The translations under genes and the position numbers were made by a program. Shown here in pieces: positions 45,371-55,004 of a stretch of DNA of 64,000 nucleotides. The DNA comes from Butyrivibrio sp. MB2005. Lineage in GTDB: Bacteria; Bacillota; Clostridia; Lachnospirales; Lachnospiraceae. Positions within the stretch are counted from its first letter, which is position 1. Every line of letters begins with the position of its first letter. The stretch spans positions 62,001 to 126,000 of the forward strand of contig NZ_AUJP01000011.1 in assembly GCF_000424285.1 (NCBI RefSeq). Direction: 5' to 3'. The notes below the pieces were generated by a model. That model worked only from the letters and a program-made list of their open reading frames with translations, made no database searches and was not told the DNA's origin.

Positions 45371-46057
45371 ATGTCAGATAAATTCAGACATGAATATAAA
45401 TACCTGGTATCTGATCAGCAAATAGTTCTTTTACAACAGCGGTTAAAATTTTTGATTCCTTTCGATTCACATGCATCGGAGGATGGAATATATAGTATTC
45501 GTTCGTTGTATTTTGATGACTATAATGATCGATGTTTAAAAGAAAATATTGCCGGTGTTGCTCCGCGAGAGAAATTCAGAATACGCATATATAATTGTGA
45601 TTCAACTCGAATAACTCTTGAGTGCAAAAGGAAAGAGCATGATAAAGTTCAGAAAAAATCATGTCCACTTACAATTGAACAATGTGTAAAACTCATGAAC
45701 GGAGAAGTATTAACGGATTTAGGAAGTCAGCCTACTGTTCTAAAGAAATTGACACTTGAGATGATGACTCATATGATGCAGCCTAAGATAATAGTGGGAT
45801 ACGACAGAATGCCTTATGTCAACAGGCTTGGGAATGTCAGAGTTACTCTTGATATGAATCTATATTCATCAAAAGATATTAGAAGATTCCTTGAAGAAGA
45901 TATATCCAAGCGCCCGGTTATGCCTAAAGGTCAGCATCTGATGGAAGTAAAGTGGGATGAATTCATACCGGATACTATATTTCGGGCGTGTCAGCTTGAA
46001 AATCTTCGGCAGACTGCTTATAGCAAATATTCGTTATGTAGAAAATATAAATTGTAG
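45371..46057 (+). CDS. VTC-domain protein (polyphosphate polymerase-like)
   Basis: A 228-residue protein with the tunnel-type VTC fold: FRHEYKYLVSDQQ at the N-terminus, YSIRSLYFDDYND, REKFRIRIYN and LECKRKEHDKVQK supply the basic residues that line a phosphate tunnel, and KVGYDR-like IIVGYDRMPYV and LMEVKWDEF provide the acidic metal site. In yeast this domain makes polyphosphate from ATP. In bacteria it recurs beside CotH and DUF4956 genes, as here, with no proven product. It is a soluble cytoplasmic protein 19 nt after the CotH gene. Confidence 0.9.
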   Translation: MSDKFRHEYKYLVSDQQIVLLQQRLKFLIPFDSHASEDGIYSIRSLYFDDYNDRCLKENIAGVAPREKFRIRIYNCDSTRITLECKRKEHDKVQKKSCPLTIEQCVKLMNGEVLTDLGSQPTVLKKLTLEMMTHMMQPKIIVGYDRMPYVNRLGNVRVTLDMNLYSSKDIRRFLEEDISKRPVMPKGQHLMEVKWDEFIPDTIFRACQLENLRQTAYSKYSLCRKYKL

Positions 46058-46069
46058 GAGGATTGTTTC

Positions 46070-46738
46070 ATGGAAAATATTTTTAAGAGATCGTTTTTGG
46101 AAGGGTATGCAAGTGCTAATATTTCAATAAAGACAGTACTGGTAGCATTGGCGGTGACGCTTCTTATCAGTTTATATATCTTTTTGGTATACAGACTTGT
46201 TACCAGAAAGACTTTTTATTCAAAGAGTTTTAATTTGTCACTTGTGTGCACGGCGCTTATTACGGCAGCAATTATAGTTACCATTCAGTCTTCGATAGTT
46301 GTATCTCTTGGTATGGTCGGTGCTCTTTCTATCGTAAGATTCAGGACGGCTATCAAGGATCCAATGGATTTGGCTTTCCTTTTCTGGTCCATATCGGTGG
46401 GTATAATCTGTGGTGCCGGTTATGCAGCATTTGCAATCATTCTTTCTATTACAATTACTGTAGCAATAGTTGTGCTTGATAATATTCCGGTGGCAAAAGC
46501 CTCTATGATATTGGTGGTAAATTGCAATGATATTGATTCAGAAGATAAGATTCTTGAATGTGTTAGGGAAACTGTTAAACACTTCTCTGTAAAATCTAGA
46601 AACATGACATCATCTACATTGGATATTACATTGGAACTTAGAACAAGTGAAGGTGGCAAGCTGGTAAGAAATCTTATGGATATCGAAGGTGTACAATCAG
46701 CTAATCTGCTTCAGCATGATGGCGAGGTTACATACTAA
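46070..46738 (+). CDS. DUF4956 membrane protein
   Basis: A 222-residue protein with about four membrane helices in the first 140 residues, including GMVGALSIVRFRTAIKDPMDLAFLFW, the most conserved stretch of the family. A cytoplasmic ferredoxin-like C-terminal domain follows (about residues 145-222). It lies 12 nt after the VTC gene. The three-gene set CotH-VTC-DUF4956 recurs in many Firmicutes; DUF4956 may be the membrane channel or anchor for the VTC enzyme, but this is inference. Confidence 0.9.
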   Translation: MENIFKRSFLEGYASANISIKTVLVALAVTLLISLYIFLVYRLVTRKTFYSKSFNLSLVCTALITAAIIVTIQSSIVVSLGMVGALSIVRFRTAIKDPMDLAFLFWSISVGIICGAGYAAFAIILSITITVAIVVLDNIPVAKASMILVVNCNDIDSEDKILECVRETVKHFSVKSRNMTSSTLDITLELRTSEGGKLVRNLMDIEGVQSANLLQHDGEVTY

Positions 46739-46751
46739 ATAGATATAGATA

Positions 46752-46792
46752 AAAATTGGGCTATATTCACAATGGACATAGCCCTGAATTTT
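46752..46792. terminator. Bidirectional terminator between convergent genes
   Basis: GGGCTAT (46758-46764) pairs with ATAGCCC (46778-46784), extended by flanking AAAATT/AATTTT. A- and T-runs on both sides suit termination of both the DUF4956 gene and the minus-strand gene that ends at 46801. Confidence 0.65.
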
Positions 46793-46800
46793 GTATGCGA

Positions 46801-48006
46801 TTATTTAATGATTGCATCCTTGTTTGACTGGCGGCGAATCTTGTTGATAACCTTTGTCTTATTCTTTCCTTTAACGCCCTGTAACTTGATGGTTACTTTC
46901 TTTGTCTTTACTTTGAACGCGTTCTTTCCAACTGAGAGAGAACCATTGCTGGATGTTTTGATTGTGATTTTCTTATACTTGGCACCCTTTAATGCGCGCT
47001 TTCCGATGTTCTTGATGCTCTTTCCGATGATGAGCTCTTTTCCACTTGCATTCTTAAGTGCATCGTCTGTGATAGCTGTAACTGTGTAAGTTTTTCCGCT
47101 CTGGCTTACAATCTTGTCGAGGATCTTAACGCATCTTGCGTGCTTGTCAGCTGTTGTACCTGTATAAGTTGCTTCGTCATTGCTGCTTACTACATATCCT
47201 GTAGGAGCGCCACTAAGGTCGATTATTACTGATCCGATTTCCTCTGCCTTAGGTGCCTGATCTTCTTCTGCGGAAGTGTCGGAACCATTAGATGTTTCGT
47301 CGTTAGTTACTTCATCATCCTTTGCTGAATTCTTTGTGATTGCATTAGCATCATTTGAGTTATCATCTGCTGCTTCGTTATTTGTTTCCTGCTCGTCGTT
47401 ATCGTCTGAGTTAATATCATTTGAGATATTGTTGTCTGTGTTATCATCGTTGTTTACAACTTCGTCGTTATTAGTTGCGTTATCGTTGTTACTTACTGTA
47501 TCATCATTATTTGTGATGTCTTCGTCGTCAGATGTTTCGTTTGTATTTGAATCGTTGTTATCGTTTGTGTTTGAATCGTTGTTTTCTTCGTTGTTTGAAT
47601 TGGAAGTTTCTTCAGAATTTGAATCGGAAGGTTCTTCAGTATCATTAGAATTTGTATCTGTTATTTCATCGTCCTGGCTATCAGAGTATAAATCTCTTGT
47701 TTCGATGCTTTCCATAACCCAGTCGCCATCTAAAACAAGTTCTTCACCAACTCTTATTGTGACTTCTTCATCACCAAGGACTACAATAAGATCTGTGTTC
47801 CAGGAGCTGTTTTTGATTGTGACACCATTTTTTAATGTATCACCTGAAAGGAGGGAAGTATCAAAAACGGGATTTTCTTTACCGACAAGTTCTATGCATC
47901 CATCAGAGATTGTAGCTGCTTTTGCTGCGAAAGCATTACCACTCATAAGAAGTGCGGAAATTGTAAATGATATTGCTGTATATAATAAACTTTTTCTTGA
48001 AATCAT
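46801..48006 (-). CDS. Secreted protein with Asp/Asn/Ser/Glu-rich region and leucine-rich-repeat-like C-terminus
   Basis: A 401-residue exported protein of unknown function. A signal peptide covers about residues 1-28 (ends NAFAAKA). Residues about 35-100 form a small beta domain. Residues about 105-245 are a low-complexity acidic region made of Asn, Asp, Ser, Glu and Thr in short repeats. The C-terminal 120 residues show BspA-like LRR features (ITDDALKNASGKELIIG, IGKRALKGAKYKKITI, VGKNAFKVKTKKVTI). There is no LPXTG or membrane anchor. An adhesin or wall-associated role is plausible. A long plus-strand frame opposite it is a shadow of the biased composition. Confidence 0.78.
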   Translation of the reverse strand: MISRKSLLYTAISFTISALLMSGNAFAAKAATISDGCIELVGKENPVFDTSLLSGDTLKNGVTIKNSSWNTDLIVVLGDEEVTIRVGEELVLDGDWVMESIETRDLYSDSQDDEITDTNSNDTEEPSDSNSEETSNSNNEENNDSNTNDNNDSNTNETSDDEDITNNDDTVSNNDNATNNDEVVNNDDNTDNNISNDINSDDNDEQETNNEAADDNSNDANAITKNSAKDDEVTNDETSNGSDTSAEEDQAPKAEEIGSVIIDLSGAPTGYVVSSNDEATYTGTTADKHARCVKILDKIVSQSGKTYTVTAITDDALKNASGKELIIGKSIKNIGKRALKGAKYKKITIKTSSNGSLSVGKNAFKVKTKKVTIKLQGVKGKNKTKVINKIRRQSNKDAIIK

Positions 48007-48187
48007 ATTTCAGTACCTCTATATCAATTATGTAATTAAATATTATCATCAAAACTTTGGAGATTCCATATTAATAAAATAAAAAATCATAAATTAAATA
48101 TAAAATGCCATTTTTATTTCAAAATATTATTACAATGTGGAAAATTTGTTTATCGCAATAAAATAACCATTTTTACGTTCACTGTAG

Positions 48188-48193
48188 TATAAT
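48188..48193 (+). promoter_or_regulatory. Candidate -10 box upstream of glgX
   Basis: A perfect TATAAT lies 77 nt before the glgX start, with no convincing -35. The 48007-48269 spacer separates divergent genes and is very AT-rich, with no gene or clear hairpin. A second TATAAT at 48254-48259 is too near the start codon to serve. Confidence 0.3.
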
Positions 48194-48269
48194 GACTATA
48201 TATGTTTTGTACTGGGTAGGAGTAACTGACTTAAAGCATAAGAAAACGCTATTATAATACGGAGCACTT

Positions 48270-50438
48270 ATGGCTGAGTTTAATAAGAAAACAAAAATAA
48301 ATGCAGTACCGGGATTATGGCATGCTGACATGCGAAGATCTGAAGAGAACAGACAGCTCCTTGCTGTTGATATTATAAATGGTTTTCGTGTGCGCCCCGG
48401 TTTATATGGTATGAATGGCGCTACAGTTCTTCCTGATGGCGTCAATTTCACTGTTTATTCTAATGGAGCTACTAAGGTTACTTTGCTTTTATTTCACAGG
48501 GGTGAAGACAGACCTTATGCTTCTATAACTTTCCCTGAGGAATACAGAATAGGAAAAGTTAGATCAATGATCGTATTCGGTCTTGAGATTGAGAATCTTG
48601 AGTATGGATATCGTGTTGATGGTCCCTGGGATGAGAGAAAGGGCCTCCTTTTTGACTACAACCATGTCCTTTTGGATCCATATGCCAAAGCGGTTGTCGG
48701 TCAAAGAATCTGGGGGCAGGCTACCAAATTCGAAGGGGCATATCATGCCCGTGTTGTAAAAAATGATTTTGATTGGGGAGAGGCGTCCTGGCTTAAGACA
48801 CCCATGAGCGATTCCATAATATATGAGATGCATGTTCGAGGCTTTACCAAGGATGAATCTTCAGGGGTAAAGTGCCGCGGAACCTTTGCAGGCGTAATGG
48901 AGAAGGTTGATTATCTCAAGAGGCTAGGGGTAACAGCCGTTGAGCTTATGCCTATCTTTGAATTTGATGAGACCAGGGATATGAGAACTGTAAATGGCAG
49001 AACAGTCCTCGATTACTGGGGATACAATACCGTTAGCTTCTTTGCGCCAAACACCAGCTATGCCTATAACACAGAATATAATAAAGAGGGATTCGAGCTT
49101 AAGGAGATGATAAAGCTCCTTAAGGAGAACGGAATAGAAGTTATTCTGGACGTTGTATTTAACCATACTGCTGAAGGTAATGAGAATGGTCCTTTCATTT
49201 CCTTTAAGGGCTTTGATAATAATATTTATTATATGCTGACTCCCGACGGGGATTACTATAACTTCAGCGGATGCGGCAATACTCTTAATTGTAATCATCC
49301 CATCGTTCAGCAGATGATAGTAGATTGTCTTCACTACTGGGTAGAGGAATATAAAATTGATGGTTTCAGATTCGATCTTGCGAGTATTCTTGGAAGAGAT
49401 ATTAACGGTGCACCTATGGAGCAGCCACCGCTTCTTCACAGGCTTGCTTTTGACCCGCTCCTTGGCGATGTAAAGCTTATTGCGGAAGCCTGGGATGCTG
49501 GCGGAATGTATCAGGTAGGCTCATTCCCTTCCTGGGGCAGATGGGCAGAATGGAACGGCAAATACAGAGACAGTATTAGATCCTTCCTTAAGGGTGATTA
49601 CTGGGCAGCTCCTGATGCGGTAAGACGTATTACAGGTTCCATGGATATGTATGGCAATAACTATGCCGGCTATGATTCATCAATCAACTTCATTACCTGT
49701 CACGACGGCTTTAGCCTCTATGATATGTTTGCATACAATGAAAAACACAATGAAGCCAATGGATGGAACAACACAGACGGTGCCAATGATAACAGAAGCT
49801 GGAACTGCGGAGCAGAGGGTGAGACTGATAATGTGGAAGTTAATAACCTCAGATTTAAGATGATGAGAAATGCCATTTCTGTTCTTATGTGCAGCCGCGG
49901 TACGCCCATGATCCTTCAGGGCGATGAGTTTGCCAATACTCAGTACGGAAATAACAATGCCTATTGTCAGGATAATGAGATATCCTGGCTTAATTGGGAA
50001 CTTCATACCAAGAACAAGGCGTTCTTTGATTTTTACAGAGATATGATACAGTTCAGGAGAAAACATCCTGCGATCAGAAAAGATCTCAAGCCGGCTGTCA
50101 GCGGACTTCCGCATATCTCTGTTTTTACAGACAATCCTTTTAATACAGATATAAATGACAATACAAAGATTATCACAGTCATGTATGCGGGATTTGTAAG
50201 GAAAAAGGGACATGACGATATCGTGATCATGTCAGTGAATTCCTTCTGGGAGGATATACAGATCACACTTCCCACACCGCCCGATGGTGCATATTGGACA
50301 CTTGTAGTTGATACAGCAGCAGAGGACGGACATTATTTCTATAACAGGCCTAAGCCCTTATCGGTTCCTAACTGGAGAATGAAGGCCAGAAGCGTCAGCG
50401 TATTTATCGCGGCTTATGGAGTAGAGTATGGCAGATGA
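48270..50438 (+). CDS. glgX: Glycogen debranching enzyme, GH13 isoamylase type
   Basis: A 722-residue alpha-1,6-glucosidase that removes branches from glycogen or limit dextrins. An N-terminal CBM48 domain (VLPDGVNFTVYSNGATKVTLLLF) precedes the GH13 barrel. The conserved regions are visible: VILDVVFNHTAEG, DGFRFDLASILGRD (nucleophile Asp), LIAEAWDAGG (acid/base Glu) and FITCHDGFSLYD (third acid). MILQGDEFANTQYGNNN is typical of GlgX. Its stop overlaps the next gene by 11 nt, linking carbohydrate storage to the signalling genes downstream. Confidence 0.95.
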   Translation: MAEFNKKTKINAVPGLWHADMRRSEENRQLLAVDIINGFRVRPGLYGMNGATVLPDGVNFTVYSNGATKVTLLLFHRGEDRPYASITFPEEYRIGKVRSMIVFGLEIENLEYGYRVDGPWDERKGLLFDYNHVLLDPYAKAVVGQRIWGQATKFEGAYHARVVKNDFDWGEASWLKTPMSDSIIYEMHVRGFTKDESSGVKCRGTFAGVMEKVDYLKRLGVTAVELMPIFEFDETRDMRTVNGRTVLDYWGYNTVSFFAPNTSYAYNTEYNKEGFELKEMIKLLKENGIEVILDVVFNHTAEGNENGPFISFKGFDNNIYYMLTPDGDYYNFSGCGNTLNCNHPIVQQMIVDCLHYWVEEYKIDGFRFDLASILGRDINGAPMEQPPLLHRLAFDPLLGDVKLIAEAWDAGGMYQVGSFPSWGRWAEWNGKYRDSIRSFLKGDYWAAPDAVRRITGSMDMYGNNYAGYDSSINFITCHDGFSLYDMFAYNEKHNEANGWNNTDGANDNRSWNCGAEGETDNVEVNNLRFKMMRNAISVLMCSRGTPMILQGDEFANTQYGNNNAYCQDNEISWLNWELHTKNKAFFDFYRDMIQFRRKHPAIRKDLKPAVSGLPHISVFTDNPFNTDINDNTKIITVMYAGFVRKKGHDDIVIMSVNSFWEDIQITLPTPPDGAYWTLVVDTAAEDGHYFYNRPKPLSVPNWRMKARSVSVFIAAYGVEYGR

Positions 50439-51171
50439 TGCTTTAGTAAAACTGGAAAATATAGAAAATCAGGGTGAACCTGTGGCGGATAACGCTGAGA
50501 GTCCTTCTGAGGCAACGAACGGTTCTGCAGAAACTGCGAAGGAATCAGAAGAGAATAAGCCTGCTAACAACAGACCAACCGACGAAGAACTGACCGTGGA
50601 GGGCTATATCTTTTTATCAGTCCAGGACGCTGAAAAGGCAAAGCTGGATAAAAAGAAGATAGGCATACTTAAACAGAAGGTGACCTCTGCAAAGGTTTCT
50701 GATATGGAGGCTGTCTATGAGAAGGCTATTTCCAACAAGATTTTCGCAACGCCCGTTGGCTGGGAGTACCTTGCAAAGCTTCGTGAAAAGTTAATTGCGG
50801 CAGGAGTTTCAGATGATGATCTTACGCCTATTCCCATAGAAGTTAAGATTACCAATGTGCAGCTTCCTGATGAATATCATCCGGAGCGATATTTTACTCC
50901 GCCCAAAAAGAAGCCACCAATGGACAAAAAGTTTGCCATGGCTCTTTTGATTGCTATGAATATAGTTCTTGTGGCGCTGGTTGTGACCATGTTTGTGATT
51001 GCAGCCATGTCAGAGACTGATAATATCATCAATTATAAGCAGAATGTTACCAACAGATTTGCTGAATGGGAGGAGTCTTTAAAGGAAAGAGAGAAGGCAG
51101 TCAGAATTAAAGAGAGGGATCTGAATATACAGGACGATACAGAATATGGATCCGAAATAGATGGAGAATAA
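50428..51171 (+). CDS. Single-pass membrane protein of unknown function
   Basis: A 247-residue protein I do not recognise. Residues 1-55 are acidic and low in complexity. Residues about 55-155 form a soluble domain (VEGYIFLSVQDAEKAKLDKKKIGILKQ begins it; DLTPIPIEVKITNVQLPDEYHPERYF ends it). One membrane helix follows at about 170-192, and a charged helical tail (EWEESLKEREKAVRIKERDL) likely forms a coiled coil. It overlaps glgX by 11 nt and ends just before the response regulator, whose RBS lies inside its last codons. The context suggests a sensor-associated role, which is unproven. Confidence 0.7.
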   Translation: MADDALVKLENIENQGEPVADNAESPSEATNGSAETAKESEENKPANNRPTDEELTVEGYIFLSVQDAEKAKLDKKKIGILKQKVTSAKVSDMEAVYEKAISNKIFATPVGWEYLAKLREKLIAAGVSDDDLTPIPIEVKITNVQLPDEYHPERYFTPPKKKPPMDKKFAMALLIAMNIVLVALVVTMFVIAAMSETDNIINYKQNVTNRFAEWEESLKEREKAVRIKERDLNIQDDTEYGSEIDGE

Positions 51172-51172
51172 A

Positions 51173-51850
51173 ATGGATAAATTAAAGATATTGGTTGTAG
51201 ATGATGAAGCCAGAATGAGAAAGCTTGTTAAGGACTTTCTTGTTAAAAGCAATTTCGATGTAATTGAGGCAGAGGATGGCCAGAGGGCTCTTGATATATT
51301 TTTTGAGGATCAGAATGGCATAGCTCTTATTATCCTTGATGTAATGATGCCTAAAATGGATGGATGGCAGGTTTGCCGCGAGGTAAGGGCATATTCCAAG
51401 GTGCCGATCATCATGCTTACCGCCAGAACTGAAGAGAGGGATGAGCTTCAGGGATTTGAGCTTGGTGTAGATGAGTATATCGCTAAGCCCTTCAGTCCCA
51501 AGATCCTTGTTGCCAGAGTTGATGCGATTCTTAGAAGAACCACGCAGGTTACCAGTGAGGACATCATTGAGGCAGGCGGAATTGTTATAAATAAGGCAGC
51601 ACACAGCGTTCAGATCGATGGAAAAGAGATAGAGCTCAGCTTCAAGGAATTTGAGCTTCTCACATATTTTATCGAGAACAAAGGTATCGCATTATCAAGA
51701 GAAAAAATACTTAATAACGTATGGAATTATGATTACTTTGGGGATGCAAGAACTATTGATACCCATGTGAAAAAGCTTCGCGGAAAAATGGGAGAAAAGG
51801 GCGATCTCATAAAGACTATCTGGGGTATGGGGTATAAATTCGAAGTGTGA
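51173..51850 (+). CDS. OmpR/PhoB-family response regulator
   Basis: A 225-residue two-domain regulator. The receiver has the acidic pair VDDE, the phospho-acceptor Asp in IILDVMMPKMDGW, the Thr in MLTART and the Lys in YIAKPF. The C-terminal winged helix shows ELSFKEFELLTYFIENKG, RTIDTHVKKLRGKMG and IWGMGYKFEV. I chose ATG 51173 because GGAG lies 6 nt upstream; ATG 51161 lacks one. The likely partner kinase is the HK at 55867, with two genes lying between. Target promoters are unknown. Confidence 0.93.
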   Translation: MDKLKILVVDDEARMRKLVKDFLVKSNFDVIEAEDGQRALDIFFEDQNGIALIILDVMMPKMDGWQVCREVRAYSKVPIIMLTARTEERDELQGFELGVDEYIAKPFSPKILVARVDAILRRTTQVTSEDIIEAGGIVINKAAHSVQIDGKEIELSFKEFELLTYFIENKGIALSREKILNNVWNYDYFGDARTIDTHVKKLRGKMGEKGDLIKTIWGMGYKFEV

Positions 51851-51905
51851 TAGAAGTAAATAACTATGTTTTATTATTGAAGGTACTGCTTCCCGGTGAG
51901 GTATT

Positions 51906-54900
51906 ATGGAGAAAAATACGAAGAAACTGCGAGTTATTTGCAATGTCTTATCAGTTTTAGTATGGGCAGGACTGACAACTCTGTGTGTTCAGGCCTCTGT
52001 TAATTCTGAATCCTTCATGTTTTCAAGGGACGGGAATATTTATCTGACATTTTCTCTTTTTCCGTACGTTATGGTAGGGGCATTGTACGGATATTTTATT
52101 GGTATGATTTCCTTTGTCATGTCATTTGTCACGACTCTTGTGTTGTCACCAACCGGAGCCTACAATATGGCAATTTATCTGGTGGCGACCTTATGCTTTG
52201 CGCTTTTTGCCCAGTACGGTTTCTTTGCTAAAGTAAAAAAGACCATTGTGGCGGCATTATGCACTTTGTGCGCCACTTCACTTGCTGAGTTTGCGTGTCT
52301 TTCTGTAATAAAGACTAACGAGTATAATTTTGAAAACATCGGTAATATAATTGATTATTTCACACGAGATATGGTGACAATTCTGTTTGTCGCTGTCTTT
52401 TGTTATTTTCTTTTTGGAAAACTCCCTGATATATTTAAGATCATATTTCCTATAGGCGTTTCTTATACCACGGCCTTTAAGGAAAATAAGGAACTTCAGA
52501 AAAATCTTAGGAAAACCAGACTGAGTGTAAAGATATCCACTATTGTGATAGCGGTAGAGCTTGTTCTTGGTCTGGCGGTTGCTGTTTATATGATGGTTTT
52601 GTTCCCGGATCTTAAAGATATGTTCGTTGGAGGAATGAAGAGGAATGAAGCAATTGAGCAGTCACTTCTGGACGATGAAGCTTCAGAAGAAACCGGTACC
52701 GGCACAGATATAAATGATGTCGAAACAGGTGATGATGCTGAATCAAATGATAATGAAGGAAAAGGCACATTAGTCTATCAGAGAGAAAAGCTCCTGTCTG
52801 AAATTCAGGATATGGACTATACCTTTGATTATGTGGCTCTTGGTTTTGATATAAAGATGATTCTTCTTATGCTCTGCGTCGGGGTACCTATGGCGGCCTT
52901 TGCCAATTTTTTCACTAAGGTAACTATTGGTGGACCTATTGGAAACATGTCGGATTTTTTGCTTGAATATGCCAATGCAGATGATGACATGAAGCTGGAA
53001 GTTGGACATAAGGTTGACAAGATAATCGTAGGTTCAAGGGATGAGATAAAGATTCTGCATGAATCCATGAAGACTACCGTGCACTCTGTTGAAGATTATA
53101 TCGGCAGAATCAAGGAGGAGCAGGAGCTTGAGAAGGAACTTGAAGTTGCTCAAAAGGCCAGTGAAGCAAAATCTTCTTTCCTATCAAACATGTCACATGA
53201 GATAAGAACTCCTATAAATGCAGTTCTTGGAATGAATGAGATGATTCTTAGAGAAGCCTCGGATGATCAGATCTTAGAATATGCAAGCAATGTGAAAAGT
53301 GCAGGCAATTCGCTTCTGGGTATAGTCAATGACATCCTTGATTTTTCCAAAATAGAAGCTGGAAAAATGGATATACTTCCTGTGCAGTATCATCTGGGAT
53401 CAACCATAAATGACCTGATAAATATGGTGGATGTAAAGGCTAAGGATAAGGGCCTTAAGCTTGAGCTGAATATTGATGAGACGCTCCCTACGCAGCTAAT
53501 TGGTGATGAGATACGAATTAAGCAGTGCGTTACTAACATCCTTTCAAATGCTGTTAAGTACACGGAAGAAGGAACCGTGACGTTGGAAGTTGGCTATAGA
53601 AAAGTAGATGATATCAATATTATGCTGGGCTTTAGAGTAAAGGACACCGGCATCGGCATTAAGGAAGAAGATATAAACAAGCTTTATTCACCTTTTGAGA
53701 GGATAGAGGAGACCAGAAACAGATCCATAGAGGGCACAGGACTTGGTATGAGTATTGTCAAAAAGCTCCTTGCACTTATGGATTCAAGACTTGAGGTAAA
53801 GAGCGTATATGGAGAAGGTTCTGATTTTTCATTCGAGGTAAAACAGGAGGTTGTATCCTGGGAAGAAATTGGCGATTTTAAAAAGAAGTATAAAGAGTAT
53901 CTTCAGAGCCTTGAAAAATATCATGAAAGATTCAAGGCACCTGATGGAGCAATTTTAGTTGTGGATGATACGCCCATGAATCTTACTGTAGTTAAGGGAT
54001 TGTTAAAGGCTACACTGATTCAGATTGATACGGCAGAGAGTGGACCTGAAACTTTAGAAAAAGTAAAGGTAAGAAAATATGATGCCATTTTTATAGACCA
54101 CAGAATGCCCGGCATGGATGGAATAGAAACTCTTGCCGCCATGAAGGAGCTGGACCAAAATCAAAACCTTGGTGTTCCGTGTATAGCACTAACAGCCAAT
54201 GCGGGAGAAGGCGCAAAGGAAGAATATCTGAAGGCAGGATTTGATGATTATTTATCAAAACCGGTGGACGGCATAATTTTAGAAGAAATGCTTGAGCATT
54301 ATCTACCGGAGGAGAAAGTTCTTCATCCGGGTGATGAGGGTTTTGATGCCATTCCGGATGAAGCGTCAGTCAAGACAGGAGAAGAAAATAAAGAAGAGGA
54401 AGATCAGTGCGAAAACCTGTACAATAAACTTGAGGGCGTTGATTATGAGCAGGCAATTAAAAACTGTGGAAGTCTTGATATCCTTACAGATGTGATCCAT
54501 GAGTTTTACCTGGCTATCGATTCGAAAGCATCGGACATTGAAAACTTTGCAGAATCAAAGGATTATAGGAACTTCACTGTAGCAGTACATGCTCTTAAAA
54601 GCTCAGCAAGACTGATCGGGGCTATGGGTTTGTCAGAAAAAGCGGCATACCTCGAACAATGCGGCAATGATGAAAATCAGTCAGAGATAGAGAATAAGAG
54701 CGGAGAATTACTGGTTCTATACAGGAGCTATAAGGATAAACTTGCGCCTGCAGTGCAGACTGATGAAAATAAGGATCTTCCCGAGATTCCGGAAGAAGAA
54801 CTGGGAAATGCCTTTTCTGATATGAAAGAGCTTTTGGAAGCTTATGATTTTGATACAGCAGATGGCATAATGAAGATGCTTGAAGGCTACAGTATACCTG

Positions 54901-54980
54901 CTTCTTTGCAGGATAAATTTGGTAAAGTGAAGCAGCTGATGGCTGCTGTAGACAGGGATGCACTATTGGAGATTCTCTGA
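51906..54980 (+). CDS. Hybrid sensor histidine kinase with receiver and Hpt domains
   Basis: A 1024-residue phosphorelay protein. The N-terminal ~180 residues hold several membrane helices. Another helix near 205-226 is followed by an acidic extracytoplasmic loop and one more helix near 315-335. The kinase core has the phospho-acceptor His431 (MSHEIRTPINAV) and ATP-binding boxes NILSNAVKY, VKDTGIGIK and GTGLGMSIVKKL. A receiver with Asp731 (FIDHRMPGMDG) and an Hpt domain with His895 (AVHALKSSARLIGA) follow. All phosphotransfer residues are present, so the His-Asp-His relay looks complete. The final output regulator is not obvious nearby. Confidence 0.93.
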   Translation: MEKNTKKLRVICNVLSVLVWAGLTTLCVQASVNSESFMFSRDGNIYLTFSLFPYVMVGALYGYFIGMISFVMSFVTTLVLSPTGAYNMAIYLVATLCFALFAQYGFFAKVKKTIVAALCTLCATSLAEFACLSVIKTNEYNFENIGNIIDYFTRDMVTILFVAVFCYFLFGKLPDIFKIIFPIGVSYTTAFKENKELQKNLRKTRLSVKISTIVIAVELVLGLAVAVYMMVLFPDLKDMFVGGMKRNEAIEQSLLDDEASEETGTGTDINDVETGDDAESNDNEGKGTLVYQREKLLSEIQDMDYTFDYVALGFDIKMILLMLCVGVPMAAFANFFTKVTIGGPIGNMSDFLLEYANADDDMKLEVGHKVDKIIVGSRDEIKILHESMKTTVHSVEDYIGRIKEEQELEKELEVAQKASEAKSSFLSNMSHEIRTPINAVLGMNEMILREASDDQILEYASNVKSAGNSLLGIVNDILDFSKIEAGKMDILPVQYHLGSTINDLINMVDVKAKDKGLKLELNIDETLPTQLIGDEIRIKQCVTNILSNAVKYTEEGTVTLEVGYRKVDDINIMLGFRVKDTGIGIKEEDINKLYSPFERIEETRNRSIEGTGLGMSIVKKLLALMDSRLEVKSVYGEGSDFSFEVKQEVVSWEEIGDFKKKYKEYLQSLEKYHERFKAPDGAILVVDDTPMNLTVVKGLLKATLIQIDTAESGPETLEKVKVRKYDAIFIDHRMPGMDGIETLAAMKELDQNQNLGVPCIALTANAGEGAKEEYLKAGFDDYLSKPVDGIILEEMLEHYLPEEKVLHPGDEGFDAIPDEASVKTGEENKEEEDQCENLYNKLEGVDYEQAIKNCGSLDILTDVIHEFYLAIDSKASDIENFAESKDYRNFTVAVHALKSSARLIGAMGLSEKAAYLEQCGNDENQSEIENKSGELLVLYRSYKDKLAPAVQTDENKDLPEIPEEELGNAFSDMKELLEAYDFDTADGIMKMLEGYSIPASLQDKFGKVKQLMAAVDRDALLEIL

Positions 54981-55004
54981 GTTTACTAAATATGAGGGCA
55001 GAAT

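Noticed and set aside
47276..48082. 268-codon plus-strand frame opposite the secreted low-complexity protein
   Set aside because: Its Ser/Leu/Val-rich translation is the complement of the Asn/Asp/Ser-rich gene on the minus strand, which has a signal peptide and LRR-like end.
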